In this document: one piece after another, positions 19,184 through 28,205 of the stretch
Layout: every line of letters starts with the position of its first letter
Position numbering within the stretch: the stretch's first letter is position 1
DNA from: Chroogloeocystis siderophila 5.2 s.c.1
GTDB lineage: Bacteria; Cyanobacteriota; Cyanobacteriia; Cyanobacteriales; Chroococcidiopsidaceae
Assembly: GCF_001904655.1 (NCBI RefSeq)
Contig: NZ_MRCC01000022.1
Span: 1 to 61,282, forward strand
Direction of reading: 5' to 3'
DNA: 61,282 bases
Made by a program: the position numbers and the translations under genes
Notes under the pieces: generated by a model
The model's input: the letters and a program-made list of their open reading frames with translations, nothing else
Database searches by the model: none
What the model was told of the DNA's origin: nothing

Positions 19184-20163
19184 GACACACCACCAGCCCT
19201 AAAGACACGACCAATAACTTCTTCGACGGGTGGATCAGTTACAGTTAAATCTATGACTTCTAACTCTGCCAAAATTTGGGCAACGGTACGAGTTAAGGCT
19301 TCGCGTTGCACTAAAAAACGTGCTGATTGTCCTTCTATAGACTTAATTTCGCCATAATGCATCAGCTTCCCTTCGGGTAAAGGGTGGGCGAGTTCTACTT
19401 GTACTTCGCGATAAGGTGCAAATCTATCAATTAACCCTGTTAAACTGCCATCGTAAATCAATTGTCCTTGGTGAATGACAAGGACGCGATCGCACAATGC
19501 GCTAATATCTGCCATATAATGACTTGTTAATAAAATCGTCGCATCGTATCTTTTGTTATATTCGCGTAAAAATTCGCGGACTCCAACTTGGGCGTTAACA
19601 TCAAGTCCTAGCGTTGGTTCGTCTAAAAATAGTACCTTGGGTTGATGAAGTAACGCCGCCATTAGTTCGGCTTTCATGCGTTCCCCCAGCGATAGTTTGC
19701 GTACGGGTTGGTTTAGCTTCCCTTGTAGTGACAGCATTTCTGTGAGTTCGCCCACACGCTGACGATATTCTTTATCCGAAAGGTTATAGATTGCTGCGTT
19801 GATCTTTAATGTGTCTAGCGCGGGTAAATCCCAAATTAACTGTTGCTTTTGCCCCATGACAAGCGTGATTTGTTTCAAAAATCCTAGCTTGCGTTGAAAC
19901 GGGATGTATCCAGCGACGCGTACGCGCCCTGCTGAAGGGTGAATCAAACCTGTCAACATTTTAAGCGTAGTAGTTTTCCCTGCACCATTTGCCCCTAAAA
20001 AGCCGACAACTTCCCCAGGTTTAATCTCAAAGGAAACTTGTTTGACTGCTTCTACCATGCGATAGGTACGGCGGAAAAAGTGTTGTATGGCTCCTTTTAA
20101 TCCAGGTTCTTTAACGGCGACAGGATAAACTTTACTGAGGTTCTCAGCCGAAATGATGGGCAT
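19180..20163 (-). CDS. ABC exporter ATP-binding protein
   Basis: This 327-residue nucleotide-binding subunit should drive export by the two ABC-2 permeases in this region. Walker A is GANGAGKTT (near residue 57), the signature is KLSLGERMKAEL (near 158), and Walker B with its Glu is VLFLDEPTLGLDV (near 178). The H-loop is TSHYMADI. An extra C-terminal domain of about 90 residues follows the ATPase core, as in the NodI/DrrA-like exporters. It is the first gene of its transcription unit. Confidence 0.92.
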   Translation of the reverse strand: MPIISAENLSKVYPVAVKEPGLKGAIQHFFRRTYRMVEAVKQVSFEIKPGEVVGFLGANGAGKTTTLKMLTGLIHPSAGRVRVAGYIPFQRKLGFLKQITLVMGQKQQLIWDLPALDTLKINAAIYNLSDKEYRQRVGELTEMLSLQGKLNQPVRKLSLGERMKAELMAALLHQPKVLFLDEPTLGLDVNAQVGVREFLREYNKRYDATILLTSHYMADISALCDRVLVIHQGQLIYDGSLTGLIDRFAPYREVQVELAHPLPEGKLMHYGEIKSIEGQSARFLVQREALTRTVAQILAELEVIDLTVTDPPVEEVIGRVFRAGGVS

Positions 20164-20341
20164 AAAAAGGGGTGAGGGGTGAGGTGTGAGGAGTGAGTAG
20201 CTAGTGGTTAGTCAAGTCATTATTGATTCAGTGGTGCGGGCATCTTTCCTGCGTTTAACTTAGGTAAATTGGACATAAAGAAAATTGCAGATGATTTGTT
20301 GATGTTCTCCATGAACAATAGTAATAAAAATCTTAGTAAGA

Positions 20342-21538
20342 ATGCTGAGTGACGCTTACGACTGGATCGAACAATCCCTCGCAACTATCCATAAAGCTGA
20401 TTGGTATCGTAGTGTACAGACAATTCAAGGACGTTCAGGGGCTACTGTAGAAATCGATGGGCGATCGCTTGTCAATTTTGCGAGTAATGATTACCTTGGA
20501 TTAGCGAGTGACGATCGCTTAATTCAAGCTGCGATTACGGCAACACAAAAATATGGTACAGGTAGTACAGGGTCGCGATTACTCAGCGGACATCGCGAAT
20601 TACACCGCGAATTAGAATGTGCGATCGCCGCGCTCAAGCAAACCGAAGATGCTCTTGTCTTTAGTTCGGGCTATCTTGCAAATATTGGCGTCATTTCGGC
20701 AATTGTCGGGAAACGCGATTTAATTTTATCAGATCAGTACAATCACTCATCGTTAAAAAGTGGGGCGATTCTTAGCGGTGCAACGGTAATTGAATATTCG
20801 CATTGCGACCTCGCATCGATTCAAACGCATCTTCAACAACGCGATCGCTATCGTCGCTGTCTGATTATCACCGATAGTGTTTTTAGCATGGATGGCGATT
20901 TGTGTCCTCTACCAGAGCTACTTGATTTAGCCCAACAACACAATTGTATGCTGTTAGTTGATGAAGCTCATGCGACTGGGGTATTAGGAGATGGTGCTGG
21001 ATGTGTAAAACACTTCGGCTGTATACAACGTCAGTTAATTCAAGTTGGTACGCTCAGTAAAGCTTTGGGGAGTTTAGGCGGCTATGTTGCTGGAGGCAAA
21101 ACTTTAATCGATTTCTTGCGCAATCGCGCTCCTAGTTGGATATACACTACTGCACTTTCACCTGCAAATACGGCAGCAGCTTTAGCAGCAATTCGCATTA
21201 TTCAGCAAGAACCCGAACGACGTCAACAATTATGGCGCAATATAGACGAGTTGAAGTTACTTCTACATCAACAGTTACCGCACTTAAAATTACTACCGTC
21301 TGAATCTGCGATTCTTTGCTTATTATTACCAAGCCCCGCGAGTGCTTTGACTGCGGCTCATCGTTTGCAAGATGCGGGGATTTTTGCGCCAGCAATTCGC
21401 CCCCCCACAGTACCCACAAGCCGGATTCGGATTTCACTCATGGCGACGCATACATTCAGTCACATGAAGCAACTTGTCGATGTTTTGAGTGCCATCAATA
21501 TAGTTTCATCTAAACCTGCTCGCGGCGATCAACAATAA
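20342..21538 (+). CDS. bioF: 8-amino-7-oxononanoate synthase
   Basis: This PLP enzyme joins pimeloyl-thioester and alanine in biotin synthesis. The 398-residue protein shows the substrate and PLP regions [32 protein letters not shown] and the Schiff-base Lys in [15 protein letters not shown]. The C-terminal [19 protein letters not shown] is typical. The 3' end overlaps the convergent stress-protein gene by 29 bp (21510-21538). No other biotin gene is near. Paralogous alpha-oxoamine synthases such as Kbl have a similar sequence, but the length and the active-site pattern favour BioF. Confidence 0.92.
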   Translation: MLSDAYDWIEQSLATIHKADWYRSVQTIQGRSGATVEIDGRSLVNFASNDYLGLASDDRLIQAAITATQKYGTGSTGSRLLSGHRELHRELECAIAALKQTEDALVFSSGYLANIGVISAIVGKRDLILSDQYNHSSLKSGAILSGATVIEYSHCDLASIQTHLQQRDRYRRCLIITDSVFSMDGDLCPLPELLDLAQQHNCMLLVDEAHATGVLGDGAGCVKHFGCIQRQLIQVGTLSKALGSLGGYVAGGKTLIDFLRNRAPSWIYTTALSPANTAAALAAIRIIQQEPERRQQLWRNIDELKLLLHQQLPHLKLLPSESAILCLLLPSPASALTAAHRLQDAGIFAPAIRPPTVPTSRIRISLMATHTFSHMKQLVDVLSAINIVSSKPARGDQQ

Positions 21539-22178
21539 CAACGTTGGAATCGTCACTAACAGGTTCTACGTACTCTGTACTGCGAGTTACTTCGGGTGTT
21601 GCATTGTGATGAAGATTTTGAACTTCAGTAGCAGCTGGAATATCGTAAACCCCAAACTCTTGAATGCCTCGATTCATTAAAATTGCTTCGGCGTTGATGA
21701 TGTCTTGTGTCGTACCATCGACAATTACTAAATAACCACCACCAGCAACTTGTTCATTGTAGATTCTTGCTCGTTCTTCGGGAATACCTAAACCAAGCAA
21801 TGCACCGAGTAAACCGCCTGTTGCAGCACCAACTGCACCTGCGGCAATCGCACTCGTTAAAGCGGAAGCGACTTCGCCAGCAAATAATACTGGACCGACC
21901 CCAGGAACGACAAGACTACCCAAACCAACGAGTAAGCCTGTGATTCCTCCTAATATGCCCCCTGTCAGCGCTCCGGCTGTTGCGCCTTCACCAGCTTTAT
22001 TGTCGAAGGTGTCGTTTACATCAATTCCGGCGATTTCGTCTTGAGTTGCTTCGTCACGAGCAATGATCGAAACTTTATCCATTGAGAAACCGCGATCGCG
22101 TAAATCATTGATTGCTTGTTCTGCATCTAAATAACTAGAGAATACACCAATTGCTCGTCTTCTTATGTCATTTACCAT
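21510..22178 (-). CDS. general stress protein 17M-like / glycine-zipper membrane-associated protein
   Basis: The 222-residue protein opens with a YflT-type alpha/beta domain ([20 protein letters not shown], residues about 12-31, up to about 60). A long Gly/Ala-rich hydrophobic region follows at about 65-135 ([18 protein letters not shown] and others) with glycine-zipper spacing. A second short domain of the same type comes next ([10 protein letters not shown]), and the acidic tail is disordered. Family members are stress-induced in other bacteria, but no biochemical activity is known. It is convergent with bioF and shares its last 29 bp with it. Confidence 0.75.
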   Translation of the reverse strand: MVNDIRRRAIGVFSSYLDAEQAINDLRDRGFSMDKVSIIARDEATQDEIAGIDVNDTFDNKAGEGATAGALTGGILGGITGLLVGLGSLVVPGVGPVLFAGEVASALTSAIAAGAVGAATGGLLGALLGLGIPEERARIYNEQVAGGGYLVIVDGTTQDIINAEAILMNRGIQEFGVYDIPAATEVQNLHHNATPEVTRSTEYVEPVSDDSNVVIVDRREQV

Positions 22179-22701
22179 TTTTTACCACCTTACTTAGGCT
22201 TTCAACAATTTATTTGATATGACACTTGAATTTCTATCAAATTAATGACTAAAACATCATCAATCTAAGGAGATACACTACAATATAAAAAAATAATGAC
22301 TTTACAAAAGCTGTTATTTTTATTTTATCTTTAATATGCAAACAAACTTTTTGGTTTAGGTAAAAACAATGAGAAATAAAGTAATTTTAGAGTGCAGAAT
22401 AATTATTAATGTATGGCAATCATAAATTAGAATTTTATTTCAAAACAAAAGATATGTAAGTTAAAAAGCGTGTAATTCGCTGTCTTGATATATATAAAGG
22501 TAGCTAAAACAACAATCTATCAAACTAAAGCTTACTTGCGCGAGGTAATTAGTTATTAGAGAAAACAACTAGCCTCAACGGAAATTGCGACTCATGAGTT
22601 CGGTTCTACGACTGCCCTCGATGACCAAATCCCGATATCTTATGTATTGAGATCGAGATTAAAGCACTACAAACAATGGCGAGTTGAAGGGGTGAGTACT
22701 G
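22179..22701. other. AT-rich intergenic region upstream of the first histidine kinase
   Basis: This 523-bp, strongly AT-rich region lies between divergently transcribed genes. It must contain the promoters of the stress protein and of the kinase at 22702. I find no small ORF with a good ribosome binding site, no RNA gene and no clear hairpin. Confidence 0.4.
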
Positions 22702-24198
22702 GTGCGCAAATGGATAATCCCAACACTGAGTGAAATACTAGCGAGCAACGACGCACAGCACGGCGGCTATGGTAGCAATTCTTGCCTAGTGTCTCCAACT
22801 AGCGAAGAATGTACTTTGGCAGATAAGCCTGTCAAAGCAGCGCAGCAATGGCACGTTGCGATCGCCGCCTTAGAGAACCTACTACGACAAACACTTCTTC
22901 AAGACACGGTTGATGAGAATTGCAGTGCATCGCCGCAGGGAGTTGTGTTGGCAAGTTTTGCACCAGCGATCGCCAATCCCCAACTTATTAGCAAGCTACC
23001 CGCGTGGACTTTTACTAAAGATTCTTGGCAGCATCAACTACTTCCAGCAGATGTCACTTGCGTTGCGGCACACAAAACTTTACAAGTAGCTGCCGAATCA
23101 GGAATTCCATTACCGTTGCTTCCTGGAGATCCGCTAGCACAGGAACAGTTTTGTTTAGTGTTAACCGCACAGTTTAGCTTTGTGATGGTTTTAGCCGAAA
23201 ACGGTGGCGTACCAATATTTTTATTTTCGTTTGAACCAGAAGTTGTTGAACAGGCGTGGTATGCGCTGCGAGCAAGAGCCGTGCTGACAACTTCTGAGTC
23301 AGTATTACATCTTGATAAATTAGTTCAACAATATTATCCCATAGCGCCAGATTACCAAACAGTCATGCACTTTAGTCGCTTGCTGTTGCGGCATATGCCA
23401 GAAGTGCCACACGAAGAAGTGCGTGATAGTGCAATCCGAAATCATAACTCGGAACTCAGTTCCTCCGCACCGCGATCTGATGTGGAGTTACTGCAAGCAT
23501 TTGCGCATGAAGTGCGGACACCGTTAACAACGATTCGGACATTGACTCGCTTGCTCCTGAAGCGCCGCGACTTGGCAACTGATGCGATCAAACGGTTAGA
23601 AATCATTGACCATGAGTGTACCGAGCAAATCGACCGCATGGAACTTTTATTTCGTGCAGCAGAACTAGAAAAGTGTACTGCTAAGCACTCAGGTACTTAT
23701 TTAACGGCGATGTCATTAACGCAGGTACTACAGCAAAGTGTTCCGCGTTGGCAAAAACAGGCGAGTCGGCGTAACTTGACTTTGGATGTTGTTTTACCGC
23801 AGCAGCAGCTACCAACCGTCGTTAGCGATCCAAAAATGCTGGATCAAGTATTAACAGGGCTAATCGAAAACTTTACGCGCAGCTTACCGCCAGGAAGCCA
23901 TATCCAAGTACAAGTTATTCCTGCGGGAGATCAGTTAAAGTTGCAATTGTTGCCTAAGTCTCAGCTAGGCGAAAACGATAAAGGACACCAATCTACAGTT
24001 CCACCGATTCGCAAGTCACTAGGGCAGTTACTCACGTTTCAACCCGAAACAGGCACTATTAGTTTGAACATTACAGCTACTAAGCAGCTATTTCAAGCAA
24101 TTGGCGGTAAACTCATCGTGCGCCAACGCCCCCATGAAGGCGAAGTTTTAACGATTTTCTTACCATTGGACGTTAAGCAGACCGAATATTGCAGTTAG
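22702..24198 (+). CDS. histidine-kinase-like protein with intact H-box and degenerate ATP-binding domain
   Basis: This 498-residue protein starts at GTG. Residues about 40-225 form a sensor-like alpha/beta region that I cannot name. An H-box follows (AFAHEVRTPLTTIRTLTRLL, His269), then a dimerisation helix pair. The C-terminal part aligns with HATPase_c but is damaged: the N-box reads LTGLIENFTRS with only one Asn, no D-x-G-x-G is found where G1 should be (SQLGENDKGHQ), and the G2 box is GTISLNI. The last stretch IGGKLIVRQRPHEGEVLTIFLPL keeps the fold. It may accept phosphate but probably cannot bind ATP normally. The ArsR-type gene follows 61 bp later on the same strand. Confidence 0.8.
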   Translation: MRKWIIPTLSEILASNDAQHGGYGSNSCLVSPTSEECTLADKPVKAAQQWHVAIAALENLLRQTLLQDTVDENCSASPQGVVLASFAPAIANPQLISKLPAWTFTKDSWQHQLLPADVTCVAAHKTLQVAAESGIPLPLLPGDPLAQEQFCLVLTAQFSFVMVLAENGGVPIFLFSFEPEVVEQAWYALRARAVLTTSESVLHLDKLVQQYYPIAPDYQTVMHFSRLLLRHMPEVPHEEVRDSAIRNHNSELSSSAPRSDVELLQAFAHEVRTPLTTIRTLTRLLLKRRDLATDAIKRLEIIDHECTEQIDRMELLFRAAELEKCTAKHSGTYLTAMSLTQVLQQSVPRWQKQASRRNLTLDVVLPQQQLPTVVSDPKMLDQVLTGLIENFTRSLPPGSHIQVQVIPAGDQLKLQLLPKSQLGENDKGHQSTVPPIRKSLGQLLTFQPETGTISLNITATKQLFQAIGGKLIVRQRPHEGEVLTIFLPLDVKQTEYCS

Positions 24199-24259
24199 AC
24201 TTAGTAAAACGACAACTCATTCGATAAACTTCTAATTAGATATCGGTTCAATTAGAGAA

Positions 24260-24598
24260 ATGGAACAAGATATCATGCAATTGCTGCTGCGCTTTTTTAA
24301 AGTGCTAGCCGACGAAAGCCGATTGGGACTTCTAGGGATTTTAGCGAATCAAGAATGCAGTGTGGAAGAATTAGCCGTATTACTGCAATTGAAAGAACTA
24401 ACGGTATCGCATCATCTCAATAAGCTCAAAGAGTTGCAGTTGGTAAAAATGAGCACTGAAGGAAACACCCACCTGTATCAGCTAGCCACTGAAGCTTTAC
24501 AAGGTATCAGCAAAGAGATTTTTTCGCCAAAGCAGATTGCTACGTCGCGAACTGATCGGCTATCAATTCATGCAGAGCGAGATCAGATGAAGAAGTAG
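24260..24598 (+). CDS. ArsR-type winged-helix transcriptional regulator
   Basis: This 112-residue protein has a winged helix-turn-helix covering residues about 8-85 (FFKVLADESRLGLLGILAN, CSVEELAVLLQLKELTVSHHLNKLKELQLVKM). The cysteine metal site of ArsR/SmtB (ELCVCDL in the recognition region) is replaced by QECSVEEL, with only one Cys, so metal sensing is not supported. The tail of about 25 residues is basic. It is the downstream partner of the kinase-like gene 22702-24198 and converges with the second kinase gene. It might be the output of those sensors or an independent regulator. Confidence 0.85.
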   Translation: MEQDIMQLLLRFFKVLADESRLGLLGILANQECSVEELAVLLQLKELTVSHHLNKLKELQLVKMSTEGNTHLYQLATEALQGISKEIFSPKQIATSRTDRLSIHAERDQMKK

Positions 24599-24600
24599 AG

Positions 24601-24658
24601 AGTGGATAGTGACCAGTGCGTAGGTTTTGAGTTACCCCTCATTTTATTCTTCCTCTGC
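24601..24658 (+). repeat. left arm of a 58-bp inverted repeat flanking the second histidine kinase
   Basis: This arm is the reverse complement of 26109-26166 with 53 of 58 positions identical, including an unbroken 35-base run beginning GTTTTGAGTTACCCCTC. It begins three bases after the ArsR-type stop codon (24596-24598). The arms enclose the gene at 24671-26065. Confidence 0.85.
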
Positions 24659-24670
24659 CCCCCTGCTTCT

Positions 24671-26065
24671 TCAACTTTCTGACCCCCGATCCCTGAACCC
24701 TGACCTCTCAACAGGATCTACAGGTAAAAGCACATTGAAAGTCGAACCTTCTCCCAAGCGGCTTTTGACTGAGATCGAGCCACCACAGCGCAAGAGAAGT
24801 TGTTGCACAATAGTTAAGCCTAGCCCTGCACCACTACCATCTTCACCAGCGGCGGGGCGGACGCGATAGAAGCGATCAAAGATCTTAGGAATTTCAGTCG
24901 GTGCAATACCAATACCTGTGTCGCGAAATTCGAGTTGGACAAAATCACCTTGCAGACGCGATCGCACCCAAACTTGACCGTTGGTAGGGGTAAACTTGAT
25001 GCTGTTGTGCAATAAGTTAATCACAATTTGTTTGAGCCAAGCACTCACACAGGAAACGGGAGGTAAATCCTCAGGTACGGTGTAAGCAAGCATAATGCCT
25101 TTTTCAGTTGCTAATGGCTGATATGTACTGACAACGCCAGGCACAATTTCACTCAAGCGCACTGATTCTAAAGGTGTTTGTACCGCACGTTCCAACTGGA
25201 TTAAGTCTAATAAACCATTAATGAGCGAGTTTTGGCGATCGCATTCTGTACTCAGTACTTGCAAATACCTTTGTTTTTGTGCAGGTTTAAGTTGCGGAGA
25301 ATTGAGTAAACTGAGTGCCATTTTCATATGCGCCAAAGGTGTCCGCAGTTCTTGACACAACTCACTTACAAACTCATCTTTTAAAGAAAAACTACTTTGC
25401 TTTTTTGTCCGAGTTGCTTTATTAAGTGCGCGATCGCGGCGTAATTTAGTCCGACTGCGAATTTGTTCTTGGTGATGAATTTGTTTGGTTAAGATTTGAT
25501 TTAAAAATAACGGTTCAGGAATTATTGGAACTTCTAGAGTTAACGACGTAGCTGATTGACTGATGCTTTTGAGACTATCAAGTACTGGTTGAATTACGCG
25601 TCCTTCAAACGAATAAGACGCGACCAACGGCGGCTTTTTGCGGCTTGTAGTTGGTGATGCATTTTCTTTGACTTTCTGTTGTCGCTGCTTTGGTCCTAGT
25701 CGATATGCCAGGATTAGACCACAGAAATTACTAGAGGCGATCGCCAAAAAGTATTCTCGACGTAACTGATTATTTAGTTTAAGCGGAATGGGAACGTTAG
25801 GAGACTTGAATTCGTCAGCGTTGTCGCCGCCTTGGTGAACAATCATGTATGTAATATGCGGCTGCTGTACTTGATTGTGATAACGCTGAATTTCTGCGTG
25901 CCAAATTTCACCTGGTGGTAGCTTTAACCACAGTGTTGCCGAAATTTGATTTTCAATCAAAACATCAATTGTCGCCCTGACTAATGAAAGCAAAGTTGCA
26001 GCGCTAACAGCTAAAAGTTGCGGGGGTGGTTCTACGTTGAGAATAGACTTATAAAGCGAATCCAT
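24671..26065 (-). CDS. histidine-kinase-like protein with intact ATP-binding domain but Gln in place of the phospho-acceptor His
   Basis: This protein has 464 residues. The N-terminal half (about 1-225) is a cytoplasmic sensor-like domain, possibly DICT-like, with a basic linker. The dimerisation domain has SELCQELRTPLAHMKMALSL, so Gln238 (CAA) occupies the position of the usual His. The ATP domain is complete: N-box IVINLLHNSIKFTP, G1 FRDTGIGIAP, F-box FDRFYRV and G2 GAGLGLTIVQQL. It should bind ATP but cannot autophosphorylate in the normal way. The gene is enclosed by a 58-bp inverted repeat and converges with the regulator and the first kinase. A frame of this quality is not a pseudogene. 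Confidence 0.85.
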   Translation of the reverse strand: MDSLYKSILNVEPPPQLLAVSAATLLSLVRATIDVLIENQISATLWLKLPPGEIWHAEIQRYHNQVQQPHITYMIVHQGGDNADEFKSPNVPIPLKLNNQLRREYFLAIASSNFCGLILAYRLGPKQRQQKVKENASPTTSRKKPPLVASYSFEGRVIQPVLDSLKSISQSATSLTLEVPIIPEPLFLNQILTKQIHHQEQIRSRTKLRRDRALNKATRTKKQSSFSLKDEFVSELCQELRTPLAHMKMALSLLNSPQLKPAQKQRYLQVLSTECDRQNSLINGLLDLIQLERAVQTPLESVRLSEIVPGVVSTYQPLATEKGIMLAYTVPEDLPPVSCVSAWLKQIVINLLHNSIKFTPTNGQVWVRSRLQGDFVQLEFRDTGIGIAPTEIPKIFDRFYRVRPAAGEDGSGAGLGLTIVQQLLLRCGGSISVKSRLGEGSTFNVLLPVDPVERSGFRDRGSES

Positions 26066-26108
26066 AGTGAGTAATATTGTTTTGCTTTAAAGTTGCTACT
26101 TAGGAGAA

Positions 26109-26166
26109 GCAGAGGAAGAATAAAATGAGGGGTAACTCAAAACTCGCGCACTAGTCACTAGCCACT
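26109..26166 (-). repeat. right arm of the 58-bp inverted repeat
   Basis: This is the complement of 24601-24658, described there. It lies 43 bp before the ATG of the second kinase and ends five bases before the murE stop codon (26172), so it occupies nearly the whole space between the two genes. Confidence 0.85.
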
Positions 26167-26171
26167 AACTA

Positions 26172-27692
26172 CTAACCACCACTCCCTTGTATCTTTTGGA
26201 CGTTGTGTCTTTCTTGCAAAGCAAATCTTGCTTGTTCGCGATCATCAAAGTGGATTTTTTCTGTTCCTAAAATTTGGTAGTCTTCGTGACCTTTCCCCGC
26301 AATGAGTACGCCATCTCCTGGTTGGGCTTCGAGGATCGCTGTACGAATCGCACTCGCGCGATCGCAGATTACTTTTGGCTGTATGGTTTCGGGGATTCCG
26401 GCTAAAATATCTTGCAAAATGCGTTCGGGGTCTTCGGTGCGCGGGTTATCTGACGTGACAACCGCGATATCTGCAAGTTGCGCCGCAATTGCTCCCATTC
26501 TCGGACGCTTCGTGCGATCGCGATCGCCACCACAACCAAACACGCAGATCATTTTGCCTGGAATAAAAGGGCGTGAGGCTTTGAGTAAATTTTCTAAACT
26601 ATCAGGTGTGTGCGCGTAATCGACAATCACGCTAATATCTTGCTTAGCATCGATTTGCACGCGTTCCATTCGCCCAGGAACTTCCGTAAATTTTGGTAAA
26701 GCTTGGGCAATTAATTCTAAATCTACACCCAGGTGTAACGCTGCGGCGACAGATGCCAACATATTTGAAAGGTTGTACTCGCCGACTAAAGGCGAACGAA
26801 ACGCAATATCTCCTTTGGGTGTATGCAGCATTCCATTTACACCCGTCGGTTCATAGTTTAGATCGCTCGTCCAAAATTCAGCTTCTTCCGCATTGTGGAC
26901 GCTATAGCGCCATAGTTGCTGTGCAGGTATTTGTGCAATGAGCCTTTGTCCGTAAGCATCATCTGCATTAATCACCGCGCGTCCTTGAAGATAATCAGGG
27001 CTAAATAACAGTGCTTTCGCCGCAAAATAATCTTCCATATCCTTGTGGAAGTCAAGGTGGTCTTGCGTTAAATTTGTGAACACCCCAACTTCAAACGGAC
27101 AGCCCATCACTCGTCCTTGGGCTAAAGCATGCGAACTGACTTCCATTACGCCCCACTGACAACCAGCGTCGCGGGCTGCGGCTAATTGTTGCTGAAGTTC
27201 GACTGCAAAGGGTGTGGTGTGCGTTGCGGTTTGCTCATAACCTTGCCATCGCGTGTAGAGAGTTCCCATCAATGCGGTGGGAAACTGCGCTTGTGTGAGA
27301 AAAAATTCAATGAGGTGCGTTGTTGTTGTTTTGCCATTCGTACCTGTCACACCCACAAGTTTGAGTTGTTTTGCAGGGTAGCCATAGAAAGCCGCAGCCG
27401 AAGAGGCGCACGCTTCTACCATATCAGTTGCCGCGATAACGCAAGCATCTTTAGTTGCAGGCTGTTTTTTTGCTGCATCGGTGGAAATTAACGCGGCGAT
27501 CGCTCCCGATGCGATCGCACTTTGCCAAAATTCACCGCCATCAACTCGCGTCCCTGGCATTCCAATAAACAGATCTCCTGCTTGGCAAGCATGAGAGTTT
27601 GTTTTTAATCCCGTAACTTCCGTATCGATTGCTGCGTGTTGGGGTACTTCGACAACACTTGCAATATTTGTTAACAATTCGCGCAATTTCAT
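26172..27692 (-). CDS. murE: UDP-N-acetylmuramoyl-L-alanyl-D-glutamate--2,6-diaminopimelate ligase
   Basis: This Mur ligase adds meso-diaminopimelate to the nascent peptidoglycan peptide in the cytoplasm. The 506-residue protein shows the ATP loop GVTGTNGKTTTTHLI near residue 115, EVSSHAL near 190, FTNLTQDHLDFHKDMEDY near 205 and DYAHTPDSL near 352. The DNPR motif (TSDNPRTEDP, near 410) is the known diaminopimelate-specificity signature. Length is normal. Confidence 0.97.
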   Translation of the reverse strand: MKLRELLTNIASVVEVPQHAAIDTEVTGLKTNSHACQAGDLFIGMPGTRVDGGEFWQSAIASGAIAALISTDAAKKQPATKDACVIAATDMVEACASSAAAFYGYPAKQLKLVGVTGTNGKTTTTHLIEFFLTQAQFPTALMGTLYTRWQGYEQTATHTTPFAVELQQQLAAARDAGCQWGVMEVSSHALAQGRVMGCPFEVGVFTNLTQDHLDFHKDMEDYFAAKALLFSPDYLQGRAVINADDAYGQRLIAQIPAQQLWRYSVHNAEEAEFWTSDLNYEPTGVNGMLHTPKGDIAFRSPLVGEYNLSNMLASVAAALHLGVDLELIAQALPKFTEVPGRMERVQIDAKQDISVIVDYAHTPDSLENLLKASRPFIPGKMICVFGCGGDRDRTKRPRMGAIAAQLADIAVVTSDNPRTEDPERILQDILAGIPETIQPKVICDRASAIRTAILEAQPGDGVLIAGKGHEDYQILGTEKIHFDDREQARFALQERHNVQKIQGSGG

Positions 27693-27755
27693 GGCATCAA
27701 CTCCTCACAACAAAAACTCAAAAGACCCTAAAATCCCTCACCCGCTGACCCCTGT

Positions 27756-27780
27756 ACGGGCAAGGCACTGCCTTGCCCGT
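27756..27780. repeat. perfect palindromic repeat (ACGGGCAAGGC)
   Basis: Two 11-bp arms, ACGGGCAAGGC and GCCTTGCCCGT, are separated by ACT. The palindrome sits inside a CTGACC-rich low-complexity spacer. There is no T-tract on either side, so it is a REP-like element rather than a terminator. Confidence 0.6.
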
Positions 27781-27821
27781 CTGACCTCTGACCCCTGACC
27801 GCTGCCACAAACACACATCCT

Positions 27822-28094
27822 TTACTCTGAATCATGAGTTTTGAGATATTTCTGTAGCAATTGCTCCAACTGCGACACACTGGCGCGGGGAGAAGGACGA
27901 GGAATTTGCGTTTCTTTGCCATTATTGTTTTGACACAGGACTGGAACTTCATACTGATACGCCTCAACCCAATCTGCACGAGTTGTAATGTCTCGTACTT
28001 CCAAATCGAAGCTGAATGAGTGAATTTGTGCCAATTTTTCCTCCAATCCCTCACACAAATGGCACCCTGGCTTACTGTATAAGATTAATCGCAT
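27822..28094 (-). CDS. glutaredoxin family protein
   Basis: This 90-residue thioredoxin-fold protein has a redox-active CHLC motif near the N-terminus (YSKPGCHLCEGLEEKL) and the conserved cis-Pro in YEVPVL near residue 57. It belongs to the glutaredoxin-like group common in cyanobacteria (DUF836-like). It may reduce disulfides, but a specific partner is not known. The last residues are acidic and variable. It is divergent from cysH (111 bp apart), a thiol-dependent enzyme, which is suggestive only. Confidence 0.85.
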   Translation of the reverse strand: MRLILYSKPGCHLCEGLEEKLAQIHSFSFDLEVRDITTRADWVEAYQYEVPVLCQNNNGKETQIPRPSPRASVSQLEQLLQKYLKTHDSE

Positions 28095-28205
28095 TTTAGA
28101 GAAACCACTTCATAAAAAACAAAGGCTCGACGTAAAAAATCAAAAGCTTTCACCCATGCCATATTTAGATATTCTGGATGTAGGAGAAATAACCAAAGAA
28201 TTGAC

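Noticed and set aside
27690-27720. Possible Yfr1-type RNA core (ACTCCTCACAA)
   Set aside because: The conserved core ACTCCTCACAC is not complete and there are no flanking hairpins.
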